NCBI GenBank assembly: GCA_002457215.1 | Contig: NTJZ01000001.1 | Span: 310,001 to 374,000, forward strand | Length of the DNA stretch: 64,000 nt | Direction: 5' to 3' | Source: OM182 bacterium MED-G28 | GTDB lineage: Bacteria > Pseudomonadota > Gammaproteobacteria > Pseudomonadales > Pseudohongiellaceae | Part shown: one piece after another, positions 51,970 to 60,403 of the stretch | Layout of the letters: each line of letters starts with the position of its first letter | Numbering within the stretch: position 1 is the first letter of the stretch | Translations under genes and position numbers: made by a program | Notes under the pieces: generated by a model | What the model was told of the DNA's origin: nothing | Seen by the model: only the letters and a program-made list of their open reading frames with translations | The model's database searches: none

Positions 51970-53619
51970 ATGAATAAGACCTTGTCACTTTTAAGCAATC
52001 AGACAGACCTGCTGATCATCGGAAGTGGGGCCGCCGGATTGACATTAGCCCTGCGCAGTGCAGACTTTGCCCGGATAACAGTACTTAGTAAAGGTGATCT
52101 ACGCGAGGGAGCCACTTTCTATGCGCAGGGTGGCATCGCTGCCGTACTGGATGAATCAGACAGTGTCGATTCCCATGTAGAAGATACAGTAATAGCCGGC
52201 GTAGGACTCTGCCACCGAGCCATTGTTGAGCAAGTGGTGGAAAAAAGCGCAGATGCTGTTAGTTGGTTAGTAAGACAAGGTGTGCCGTTTACAACTAAAC
52301 CCATAACACGCGATATGAATCCTCGGTTATCAGAAGAGGTGGCAGAGTTGAGCTCTCTGCATCTCACTCAGGAAGGCGGCCACAGCCATCGGCGCATCAT
52401 TCATGCCACGGATGCCACCGGTAAAGCGGTGTTTGAAACCCTGCAGAGAAAGGCTGAAGCGCACCCTAACATTAAATTACTTGAAGAGTGTACTGCTGTG
52501 GATTTAGTGACACAAACCCCCAAGGGTAGCTCTAGACCCGTCTGTGTGGGTGTCTACGTGTTAAATCAAGAAACGGCTAAAGTTGAAACAATTAAGGCTA
52601 AATTCGTTGCCCTTGCGACCGGAGGTGCCAGTAAGGCCTATCTTTACACCACCAATCCAGATGGAGCCAGTGGTGATGGTATTGCCATGGCATGGCGTGC
52701 TGGTTGTCGCGTGGCCAATATGGAATTTAATCAATTCCACCCAACTTGCCTCTATCACCCGCACGCCAAATCATTTCTTATCACAGAAGCATTACGGGGA
52801 GAAGGCGCGAAGTTGGAATTGCCTGACGGCTCTCGTTTTATGCCAAGATTTGACTCAAGGGAAGAATTAGCACCAAGAGATATTGTTGCTCGCGCGATTG
52901 ATTTCGAAATGAAGCGCCTTGGTTGTGACTGTGTTTACCTGAATATTAGTCATCAGCCTTCAGAATTTGTGAAGGAACATTTCCCAACAATATATCAGCG
53001 CTGTTTAGAATTCGGCATCGATATCACACAAGAAAGAATACCAGTCGTGCCGGCAGCCCACTATACCTGTGGCGGTGTAGTTATTAACGCCACCGGCGAA
53101 ACTGACATCGAAAACCTGTACGCAATTGGAGAAACTTGTTTTAGTGGATTACATGGTGCCAATCGAATGGCAAGCAATTCATTACTTGAATGTTTCGTTG
53201 TAGCCTTTGACGCGGCGACCGACATTCAAGAAAAATACAAAGCCACCGAATTTGCTTCAGCAGTGCCCGAGTGGGATGAGAGTCGCGTCACTGAGTCTGA
53301 TGATGAAGTTTTGGTTTCTCATAATTGGGATGAGATTCGCCGTGTTATGTGGGACTTTGTTGGCATAGTGCGCAACAGTAAGAGACTTAATCGCGCCGAG
53401 CGGCGCATTAAATTGCTAAGAGAGGAAGTAAGAGACTATTACGTCAAGCACCCCGTGACCAACGATAATCTTGAACTTAGAAATCTTGCTCTTGTCTCGG
53501 AACTAATTATAAATTGTGCATTGCAACGCAAAGAAAGCCGGGGACTGCATTTTAATCTCGATTACCCTAATACTCTTGAAGAAGCTCAAGACACCATCCT
53601 TTCTCCAAAAAAACACTAG
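51970..53619 (+). CDS. nadB: L-aspartate oxidase
   Basis: NadB is the flavoprotein that oxidises aspartate to iminoaspartate in de novo NAD synthesis. The FAD-binding [11 protein letters not shown] is at about residues 18-28. [25 protein letters not shown] and AAHYTCGGV are succinate-dehydrogenase/aspartate-oxidase hallmarks. [18 protein letters not shown] lies near 395-412. The length is 549 residues (E. coli 540). It is divergent from rpoE, as in E. coli and Pseudomonas. Confidence 0.97.
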   Translation: MNKTLSLLSNQTDLLIIGSGAAGLTLALRSADFARITVLSKGDLREGATFYAQGGIAAVLDESDSVDSHVEDTVIAGVGLCHRAIVEQVVEKSADAVSWLVRQGVPFTTKPITRDMNPRLSEEVAELSSLHLTQEGGHSHRRIIHATDATGKAVFETLQRKAEAHPNIKLLEECTAVDLVTQTPKGSSRPVCVGVYVLNQETAKVETIKAKFVALATGGASKAYLYTTNPDGASGDGIAMAWRAGCRVANMEFNQFHPTCLYHPHAKSFLITEALRGEGAKLELPDGSRFMPRFDSREELAPRDIVARAIDFEMKRLGCDCVYLNISHQPSEFVKEHFPTIYQRCLEFGIDITQERIPVVPAAHYTCGGVVINATGETDIENLYAIGETCFSGLHGANRMASNSLLECFVVAFDAATDIQEKYKATEFASAVPEWDESRVTESDDEVLVSHNWDEIRRVMWDFVGIVRNSKRLNRAERRIKLLREEVRDYYVKHPVTNDNLELRNLALVSELIINCALQRKESRGLHFNLDYPNTLEEAQDTILSPKKH

Positions 53620-53681
53620 CAAAATACAATACCTAGATAAAATGCATTTAACTTAAAACACTTGAGAGCAGAGCAGTCAGG

Positions 53682-53936
53682 CTAGTTTGATCCATTATTG
53701 TGCGCTAAGATTTTCGCAATGATAAGCCGGAACCTGCTATCTTGAGGAATGGTTGTACCCATTAGCCACGCGAATAGATCTTGGTCTTCTTCATCCAGAA
53801 GCTGTTCATATAACAGTTGTTCCTGGTAGGGCAAATCGCTGAAAACTTCTTGAGCAAAAGGCACCAGCAATAGATCAAGTTCCAACATTCCACGGCGGCT
53901 ATGCCAGAAAATCTTTTGCTTATCGAGTTTTTGCAT
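53682..53936 (-). CDS. sdhE: FAD assembly factor SdhE
   Basis: SdhE promotes covalent flavinylation of succinate dehydrogenase. The RGMLELD motif (the RGxxE flavinylation box) is at about residues 15-21, followed by LLLVPF and the acidic DEEDQDLFAWLMG block. I prefer the ATG at 53936, giving 84 residues, because the family has about eight residues before the IFWHSRRG segment. A TATAAT also overlaps the earlier in-frame ATG at 53960. The choice is not certain. It is divergent from ygfZ, a pairing seen in E. coli. Confidence 0.92.
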   Translation of the reverse strand: MQKLDKQKIFWHSRRGMLELDLLLVPFAQEVFSDLPYQEQLLYEQLLDEEDQDLFAWLMGTTIPQDSRFRLIIAKILAHNNGSN

Positions 53937-54057
53937 ATGATAATTCGTCACTGAAGCCATTATAGTAGCTGTTGGTAAACGGTAACTGAAACGCCCTTTA
54001 TTTGTAATAGTCTAATTAGGAAATTTTAAAGATTCTCTCGGAGAAACTTAAAGTAAA

Positions 54058-54981
54058 ATGAACGTCATAAATTTGAATAACTATCAATTCGTTAGGGCTT
54101 CAGGACCTGATTCAAAACAATTTTTGCAGGGCCAATTAAGCTGTAATATGGAATCTCTGAAGATTAATTCAAGTCTGACCGGGGCACTGTGTAATATAAA
54201 AGGCCGCGTTGTAAGTGATTTCCAAGTTGCCTTGATTGATGATGATTGTCTATTACGCACAACCAGTAAAATAGCCGATGTCATAATTCAGACGTTGGCA
54301 AAGTATGCAGTTTTCTCAAAAGTCGAACTTAGCAACGATAAGTCAGTCCTGCAGGTGTTTGGTTTAATTGGACCTGAATCAGTCAATTATCTACAAGAAA
54401 AATTCGGCGTTCTGCCTGAATATCCCGGAAATTGCGTGAACAATGAACTCGGGACTCTGATCCGTTCGCCGGGCACCGTCGCCCGCTTCGAATTTTGGTG
54501 CAAAGACGAAGCAATGATTACTGAAATTGCTAATCAGACTGTAAGCGGTCATGCCTCAAACCAGTGGCAGCATGAAGATGTTCGAGCGGGAATAGTTCAT
54601 ATAGATACCACTCGGTCCGAAGACTACACACCTCAGCTTCTAAACTACGATATCTCAGGTGTAATAGACTTCAACAAGGGTTGTTATACGGGCCAAGAAG
54701 TTATCGCTCGCATGTTTTACCGCGGCAAACCTAAAAAGCGCTTATATCTTTTGGCAAGTGACAATCCATTAAATTCGGAATCTAAACTGCTACAGCTCAA
54801 CGCCGACGATATTAAGCCCGCGGAAATTCTCTCTATAGGAAACTCTGCTGAGGATTCTGGCGAACCAAGTTTGGTTCTGGCCATTCTTGACACCGAAGCA
54901 GTAGAGGGAGACTGGAAATTTGCTTTGTCTGATCACTCCGAATCTTTCCTGCAAATTCAATCCTTACCATACTCTGTATAA
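54058..54981 (+). CDS. ygfZ: Folate-binding protein YgfZ
   Basis: YgfZ is a tetrahydrofolate-dependent protein that supports certain Fe-S enzymes, including the tRNA methylthiotransferase MiaB in E. coli. The hallmark FNKGCYTGQEVIARMFYRGK is at about residues 203-222, with the conserved Cys. An N-terminal GcvT-like folate-binding region includes GQLSCNMESL and CNIKGRVVSDFQV. The length of 307 residues is normal. It is divergent from sdhE; both serve cofactor-dependent enzyme maturation. Confidence 0.94.
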   Translation: MNVINLNNYQFVRASGPDSKQFLQGQLSCNMESLKINSSLTGALCNIKGRVVSDFQVALIDDDCLLRTTSKIADVIIQTLAKYAVFSKVELSNDKSVLQVFGLIGPESVNYLQEKFGVLPEYPGNCVNNELGTLIRSPGTVARFEFWCKDEAMITEIANQTVSGHASNQWQHEDVRAGIVHIDTTRSEDYTPQLLNYDISGVIDFNKGCYTGQEVIARMFYRGKPKKRLYLLASDNPLNSESKLLQLNADDIKPAEILSIGNSAEDSGEPSLVLAILDTEAVEGDWKFALSDHSESFLQIQSLPYSV

Positions 54982-54982
54982 T

Positions 54983-55027
54983 AGCGGAGAAAAAATTCTT
55001 CCATTTTTGATGAATTTTTTAGCCGCT
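54983..55027. terminator. Bidirectional terminator-like hairpin between ygfZ and tRNA-Arg
   Basis: AGCGG-AG-AAAAAATTC pairs with GAATTTTTT-AG-CCGCT across a 13-base loop, with two mismatches in the stem. It lies two bases after the ygfZ stop and upstream of the 3' end of the convergent tRNA gene. It could end both transcripts. Confidence 0.65.
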
Positions 55028-55048
55028 TTCTTAACACTCCAACATTAG

Positions 55049-55125
55049 TGGTGTCCCCAGCAGGAGTCGAACCTGCAACCTGCCCCTTAGGAGGGGGCTG
55101 CGCTATCCAGTTGTGCCATGGGGAC
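55049..55125 (-). tRNA. tRNA-Arg (anticodon CCU)
   Basis: A 77-base cloverleaf is encoded on the minus strand, including a genomic CCA. The acceptor stem GTCCCCA/TGGGGAC is a perfect 7 bp with discriminator A. The anticodon arm is GCCCC-CTCCTAA-GGGGC, giving anticodon CCT, which reads AGG. The T arm GCAGG-TTCGACT-CCTGC is canonical. The D stem has one mismatch. Confidence 0.96.
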
Positions 55126-55203
55126 ATGGGGTTTTCAGGGTGATGGTACCATCCGTGCCTTACCATAGCCCCTTTCCGAGAAGCATTCTAACACCATAAA
55201 AAG

Positions 55204-55359
55204 CTAGCCAAACATAGAAAAACCAAGCAACGTAATAATAGAAATAGCAATTACGGATATAACAAGGCTAACCAATATAGATGCGCAAAAGGCCTTAAAA
55301 GTTAACCAAAGTATCTCTCCAAATGGAACGTCTATGCTGGTAATTCTTACATCGCTCAT
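55204..55359 (-). CDS. Small single-span membrane protein (51 residues), unknown function
   Basis: A 51-residue frame on the minus strand starts MSDVRITSIDVPFGEILW and has GAGGGCGAG eight bases or fewer before the ATG, a strong ribosome-binding site. Residues about 25-47 form one hydrophobic helix (ASILVSLVISVIAISIITLL), and it ends in TAG. It lies between tRNA-Arg and the divergent elaA. I do not recognise a named family; the short N-terminal segment with a VPF-type motif before one helix resembles small conserved hypothetical membrane proteins of gammaproteobacteria. It is too short to be caught by a length cut-off. Confidence 0.72.
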   Translation of the reverse strand: MSDVRITSIDVPFGEILWLTFKAFCASILVSLVISVIAISIITLLGFSMFG

Positions 55360-55492
55360 AATCTCGCCCTCTTCTCAATTGATAGTAGTTTCAGTTTTTG
55401 GAGATGCGCAGTATTCCAATGAAGCGGCAGACCGTCAACGAAGTTCTATGATAATGTTCGCGCCTTGCTAACCTCGCATGATCAGGCTATGA

Positions 55493-55948
55493 ATGTCTAA
55501 GTTTCAATTTAGGACTCAAAAATTTAACACGCTTAATGTAAATGAGCTGTATTCGCTGCTCCGACTTCGTTCTCAGGTATTTGTCGTTGAGCAAGAATGT
55601 ATCTACCAAGATATTGATGATTTTGATCAAGATGCGATCCATGTATGCGGACATAACGATGGCGAGATAGTCGCTTATTCGAGGCTGTTAGCTCCCGGGA
55701 TCAAATATGTGGGCTCATCCATTGGGCGAGTATTAACTAAACAAACAGCCCGTGGTACTGGATTAGGCAAGGCCCTTTTAGAAGAATCTATAGTTCAATG
55801 CCAACAAGAATGGCCGGAAGCGGATATAAGTCTATCTGCACAAAAATATTTAGAGAAGTTCTATAGCGGCTTTGGTTTCGAGACCGAATCTGCCGCTTAT
55901 ATGGAAGATGGTATGCCTCATATCCAAATGACTAAGAAAAGCTCCTGA
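55493..55948 (+). CDS. elaA: GNAT N-acetyltransferase, ElaA family
   Basis: This is a cytoplasmic acetyl-CoA-dependent N-acetyltransferase of unknown substrate. The ElaA pattern LYSLLRLRSQVFVVEQECIY is at about residues 20-39. The GNAT acetyl-CoA loop follows as IGRVLTKQTARGTGLGKAL (V-x-x-x-x-R-G-x-G-L/A type). QKYLEKFYSGFGF is the C-terminal family block. The length of 151 residues matches E. coli ElaA. It appears monocistronic. Confidence 0.92.
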   Translation: MSKFQFRTQKFNTLNVNELYSLLRLRSQVFVVEQECIYQDIDDFDQDAIHVCGHNDGEIVAYSRLLAPGIKYVGSSIGRVLTKQTARGTGLGKALLEESIVQCQQEWPEADISLSAQKYLEKFYSGFGFETESAAYMEDGMPHIQMTKKSS

Positions 55949-56194
55949 CAACATCTACTTAGCTGACCACCCCTTGATTATTAAATATTAGAACTCAACC
56001 TGGTTGTTGTCTTCTAAAAAAATTAGCAAAAACATCGAGAAGCAAGAATATCTGCTAATACTTATCCAACATTCGAAACTGTAGAAAATAAAATTTCGCA
56101 AAATTAGAGGATGAGGCTGACAGGATCATTCAAGCTCAGAAATTAAAGGCTTTAATTATTCACAAAAATAAATCCCCTGGAAACGACGACATGC

Positions 56195-57673
56195 TCAGTA
56201 GTCGCTTGCTGCCAAACTGTCTTGAACATCGTCATATTGGCTCAATATTGACTCATTTTGTTCGAGCTTAAAGAGATTTACAAATACTATCGAGAGTGAA
56301 GAAAACAGAAAGCCAGGAACGATTTCATATAATTCGAACAAGCCACCGGAAAGATTCGACCAGACTACAACTGTAACTGCCCCAACAACCATTCCGATAA
56401 CTGCGCTAATTGCCGTCATACTTCGCCAAAAAAGAGAGAAAATTATAACCGGGCCAAAGGCTGCCCCAAATCCAGCCCAGGCATAACTGACTAATTCTAA
56501 AACCCGACTATTTCGGTCACTAGCAATAGCTAGCGCCAGCAAGGCGATAACAACGACTGCGATTCTACTAACTAATAATAACTCCTTTTCCGACGCCTTT
56601 GGTCTGACGAATACCCTATAAAAATCTTCACTGATAACGCTTGATGAAACCAGTAACTGTGAATCAATAGTCGACATAATGGCGGACAATATAGCGGCTG
56701 TAATTATTCCGGCAATCCATGGATTGAAAAGGCTCTGACTCAATATAATAAATACGGTTTCTGGGTTAGCCAAAGGTTGACCTACAAAATATGTTATTCC
56801 TGCTAACCCGGTAGAAACTGATCCAAACAAAACAACCACCATCCAGCTCATGGCTATCCATTTTGAAGAGTTCAGTTTTTGTGGATCCTCGACCGCCATA
56901 AAGCGCGCAAGGATATGAGGTTGTCCAGCATAACCAAGACCCCACGCGATTAACGAAATAAATCCAAGCAAAGTCAAATTGGCGAACCAATTAGTATTTT
57001 CTGAATTAATTTGCTCCAGTTGGTCCAGCACAGTACCCGCACCACCAGCCTCATTTATGACAGCTATTGGCGTTATTAACAAAGCAGCTAACATAAGCAT
57101 TGCCTGAAAAGCATCAGTCCATGCCACTGCAAGAAAGCCACCAACAAAGGTGTAGACAACAATAATAAATGCACCTGCTAACAAAGCGAGGGAGTATTCC
57201 AAGCCAAAACTACTTTCAAAAAGAATGGCTCCGCCCACTAAACCAGACGCCGTATAAAACGTAAAAAATAATAAAATAACTAAGGCAGAAATGACGCGTA
57301 GCACCCTACTCTTATCATTAAATCGATTTTCGAAATAATCTGGAAGTGTTAATGAGTTGTTCGCCCGCTGACTATATAATCTCAGTGGTTTCGCAACAAG
57401 CAACCAATTGCAGTAAGCCCCTATAACCAAACCTATTCCAATCCATACTTCGCTTATACCACCCAAATAAATAGCGCCAGGTAATCCTAATAAAAGCCAT
57501 CCACTCATATCTGAGGCGCCTACACTCAACGCGGTAACGACTGAGCCCAATTTCCGGCCGCCAAGGATGTAGTCACCTAAACTGTGAGTGCGCTTGTAAG
57601 CCTTGACTCCCAAGAAAAGAATCAACAATAGATAAACAAGAAAAGCAATTAGAAGAGGGGGATCAAAGATCAT
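56195..57673 (-). CDS. putP: Sodium/proline symporter
   Basis: PutP is a sodium:solute symporter family transporter that imports L-proline as nutrient or osmoprotectant. The 492 residues form about 13 transmembrane helices. LGGRKLGSVVTALSVGASDMSGWLLLG and AILSAIMSTIDSQLLVSSS are the typical sodium-site regions of PutP. No putA lies beside it. It is convergent with elaA and divergent from the SufR-like gene. Other SSS members are possible, but the SDMSGWLL motif favours proline. Confidence 0.92.
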   Translation of the reverse strand: MIFDPPLLIAFLVYLLLILFLGVKAYKRTHSLGDYILGGRKLGSVVTALSVGASDMSGWLLLGLPGAIYLGGISEVWIGIGLVIGAYCNWLLVAKPLRLYSQRANNSLTLPDYFENRFNDKSRVLRVISALVILLFFTFYTASGLVGGAILFESSFGLEYSLALLAGAFIIVVYTFVGGFLAVAWTDAFQAMLMLAALLITPIAVINEAGGAGTVLDQLEQINSENTNWFANLTLLGFISLIAWGLGYAGQPHILARFMAVEDPQKLNSSKWIAMSWMVVVLFGSVSTGLAGITYFVGQPLANPETVFIILSQSLFNPWIAGIITAAILSAIMSTIDSQLLVSSSVISEDFYRVFVRPKASEKELLLVSRIAVVVIALLALAIASDRNSRVLELVSYAWAGFGAAFGPVIIFSLFWRSMTAISAVIGMVVGAVTVVVWSNLSGGLFELYEIVPGFLFSSLSIVFVNLFKLEQNESILSQYDDVQDSLAASDY

Positions 57674-58225
57674 TTACTGTCGTGCCTGTCAGATTGTGCA
57701 TGAATTGACTTATTATTCCTCGTTAATCCTATATCAATAAACAAACTATTTGGAACAGCAGGTTTGCTTAGCTGATTCTTCGCTTAAATACCTAACGAAC
57801 TCCTTGTCTAGACGATTAACACATATGCAATACATTCGTCGTCTTTGTCCAGGATTGCGCTACACTCATCGACTAGAACGGCGAAAACTTTTACTTCTAA
57901 TCAATTCGATGAAGCTTCAATATCATCCGTCGCAATGTTGATAAAACCCTGTTCTCTTGCAATTTCCTCCTAATAGCTTTTTGGAACACTCTGGCGGTTT
58001 CCGTTGCAGAAACGATGAAACTCTAACGGCTGTTCTCCTCATCAAAATCAAGCGGACAAAGCCCAGGAAACCCGCAACTAAAAACCAGCTATTAAAGAGC
58101 AGGAGCCTGAACTAAATATTAATAAAGTAATAAGTTTACTAATTTATAAAGAACAAATGACTGCTTATATAATAAAGTAAATAGTTTCATTAGCTAGCCG
58201 ATAACACTTTATGGAGGCTAAATTC
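57674..58225. promoter_or_regulatory. putP/SufR-like divergent intergenic region
   Basis: This 552-base stretch holds promoters for putP (minus) and the SufR-like gene (plus). The right end contains a duplicated operator-like motif described separately. The middle (about 57750-58100) has no open frame with a credible start. A minus-strand stretch around 57905-57975 reads like protein for about 20 residues but has no start codon and is closed by stops, so at most a remnant. Confidence 0.55.
58121..58188 (+). promoter_or_regulatory. Duplicated operator-like motif and -10 upstream of the SufR-like gene
   Basis: AATAAAGTAA occurs exactly at 58121-58130 and 58171-58180, 50 bases apart. The similarity extends as AATAAAGTAAWWAGTTT. 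The first copy contains the inverted repeat GTAA-N5-TTAC (58127-58139); the second is a weaker half-site. TATAAT (58168-58173) overlaps the second copy, so a bound regulator would block the promoter. This suggests autorepression; it is inferred from position only. Confidence 0.55.
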
Positions 58226-58867
58226 ATGGACCTTGCCAAAAGTCAGGAACAAATAATGAGCCGTCTAAAAACAAGAGGGCCTCAATCGGTAAAAATTCTG
58301 TCAAATCAGCTAGGCATGACGACAATGGGAATTCGCCTACATCTAGCCGAAATGAAAGAAAAAAATCTAGTTACCCAAACCAGGGAGGAAAAACAGGTCC
58401 GCGGGCGACCCGTTCATCTCTGGCGACTAACTGAAATGGGACATCAGCGCTTCCCTGATGGACACTCCCAAGTAACACTCGAACTTATTGATGCAATCCA
58501 ACAAAGCCTAGGTGAAAAGAGCCTTAATGCCCTAATTGATCATCGGAGCAATCAATTAGCGGAGTATTATGAGCAAGAATTGCGAGCCGCTGGAAATGAT
58601 ATTCAGTCTCGAGTCGAGCGCTTAGCCGAATTGCGTAGTGATGAAGGCTACATGGCACAGGTACGCCTGCTCCCTGATGGGTGGCTACTTATCGAAAACC
58701 ACTGCCCTATTTTCTCTGCAGCTAACAAATGCCAGCAGTTTTGTCATTCAGAACTTAGCTGCTTCCAAGCACTGTTTACAGAATTAGCTAACGTTGAACG
58801 GGTTGATCATACGCTCACCGGCGCTCGGCGGTGTGCCTATAAGCTAAGCCCAATCGAAGAAGTCTAG
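58226..58867 (+). CDS. SufR-like Fe-S/metal-sensing winged-helix regulator
   Basis: This is a DNA-binding transcription regulator of the COG2345/SufR type. An N-terminal winged helix (about 6-70: VKILSNQLGMTTMGIRLHLAEM, RGRPVHLWRLTEMG) is followed by a C-terminal sensor domain. Cysteines C160, C169, C173, C179 and C203 lie in HCPIFSAANKCQQFC and GARRCAY. They probably bind an Fe-S cluster. I start at MDLAKSQ because GGAGG lies eight bases upstream; an ATG five codons earlier (58211) overlaps that site. The length is 213 residues. No suf genes are in the window, so its targets are unknown. Confidence 0.85.
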   Translation: MDLAKSQEQIMSRLKTRGPQSVKILSNQLGMTTMGIRLHLAEMKEKNLVTQTREEKQVRGRPVHLWRLTEMGHQRFPDGHSQVTLELIDAIQQSLGEKSLNALIDHRSNQLAEYYEQELRAAGNDIQSRVERLAELRSDEGYMAQVRLLPDGWLLIENHCPIFSAANKCQQFCHSELSCFQALFTELANVERVDHTLTGARRCAYKLSPIEEV

Positions 58868-58983
58868 TCAACAAAACAACTTGCTTAGCTCCTATTTACC
58901 AGCGCGACACCACAAGTTGGGCAAAATTCCTGATATAGTGTTTATCATGAGGAAATCACAATAAATCCGGCTTAAAGGACGCA

Positions 58984-60306
58984 ATGGGTAATCGAATTCT
59001 TCAAGTATTACTAGTGCTTTCGGCGACTATTGTCCTACTTTTGGGCATTATTCCCAAAGTTATCGGAATCAGTATTAGGGATGCGACTTTCACTAGCCTC
59101 TTCGATTTAATCCCTGTGGAAACTCGAGGACAACTAAGCATTAATGAAACTCAATTTGATAATGGCTGGTTCCGAAGTACTGCACAAATAAATGTCAGTT
59201 ATACCGCCTTAGACCTTGTCGACGACTTGACTATGTTGGTTGAATTCGATATTTCCCATGGTCCTTTTATTTTTACTAAAGCGGGCCTTAAGTTCGGCTT
59301 GGCTCATGCGACAGTGCAGCCAAGTTTTAACACCGCTGAGATCACGAGCGTATTGACGCAAATTCCTTTTGAGTTACCTCGCTTGAGTTTTGATTTATTT
59401 GTCGCTTTCGATCAATCTCTAACTGCAACTATAGAAGTATCGCCTGTTAGCTATGATGATAGTGCCGCACGGGTAAATTTCGCCGGCATGAGCGGGAGCC
59501 TTCAAGCCACCCCGGATCAGTCTTCTGAAATTTTAGTGTCAGTCGGAAACTTACAACTCAAGGATCTAAACTCTCAATTCGGATTTAACCTTGCAAGTTT
59601 AAATTTACAAAGTAGCTCCACCCAAATCAGCGATATTCTCGCCTCCAGATCTGCGCGCTTAACCATACCTGCTATTAACATATCTGGCCCACTGGAAGTT
59701 AGTGCAAGGGATATTCTAATAAATTCACAAATACAAAAATCAGCAGCTGCGGACGCGTTGGACGTCTATCAAGACCTTCGGGTTGCATCTATTAATAGTG
59801 ATTTTCCCTTCACCTCATTCTCTTGGACCACAGAAATAAAGCAATTTAGGACTGATATAATTCGAAGTTATTACGAGTTAATTACAGATTTGCAGGGACA
59901 AACCAACCCGAACTCGAGTTTAGCAATAGATCAATCCAATTTCATGAATCAGCAATTAGGCATGCTCATCGTTCAAAATAGCTTGATCTTGAATAATTCG
60001 ATTCTGGCAAATGCTTTTGATGGTGACCATTCAGTAGATCTAAATATTAATTGGGCTGGTTTACCAAATCTAAAGTCAGCTACTGATTTAAATATATCCG
60101 ACGTTATTAACGCCATGACTATGATTTTAGAGATCTCACTAGATGAGCAGGCAATAATGAGTAGTCAATTTTCTGAATTAGTTGAAGCTTTCGTACAACA
60201 AAATTTTTTGCGCATGGAAAATGATCGCATTCTGCTTAGCGGATCTCTGGAAAACGGAGCACTTAACGTAAATGGAGAAGATATTCCAATTGATCAGTTT
60301 TTCTAG
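58984..60306 (+). CDS. YdgA/DUF945-like periplasmic protein
   Basis: The 440-residue protein has an N-terminal signal anchor (about 5-27) and then a long beta-rich region without transmembrane helices, so it is probably periplasmic and tethered to the inner membrane. DISHGPFIF around residue 94 is the HGP motif of the YdgA/DUF945 family. The family's function is not established. AAGGACGC precedes the ATG. It stands between the SufR-like gene and ygiQ on the same strand, with gaps near 100 bases. The assignment rests on this motif, topology and length. Confidence 0.75.
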   Translation: MGNRILQVLLVLSATIVLLLGIIPKVIGISIRDATFTSLFDLIPVETRGQLSINETQFDNGWFRSTAQINVSYTALDLVDDLTMLVEFDISHGPFIFTKAGLKFGLAHATVQPSFNTAEITSVLTQIPFELPRLSFDLFVAFDQSLTATIEVSPVSYDDSAARVNFAGMSGSLQATPDQSSEILVSVGNLQLKDLNSQFGFNLASLNLQSSSTQISDILASRSARLTIPAINISGPLEVSARDILINSQIQKSAAADALDVYQDLRVASINSDFPFTSFSWTTEIKQFRTDIIRSYYELITDLQGQTNPNSSLAIDQSNFMNQQLGMLIVQNSLILNNSILANAFDGDHSVDLNINWAGLPNLKSATDLNISDVINAMTMILEISLDEQAIMSSQFSELVEAFVQQNFLRMENDRILLSGSLENGALNVNGEDIPIDQFF

Positions 60307-60403
60307 AGAACTTTCTTTTTCTGCTGATAGATTTATAGATTGAACTGATCTGCTTGCTCCTTTTATCTTTTCGATACCACCTACTAATTATTAAGCGCCA
60401 AAT

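Noticed and set aside
56141..56157. Perfect palindrome AATTAAAG-G-CTTTAATT after elaA
   Set aside because: One-base loop and no T run, so not a terminator; position between convergent genes gives no clear operator role.
57750..57941. 63-residue plus-strand frame upstream of the SufR-like gene
   Set aside because: TTG start, no ribosome-binding site and no recognisable features.
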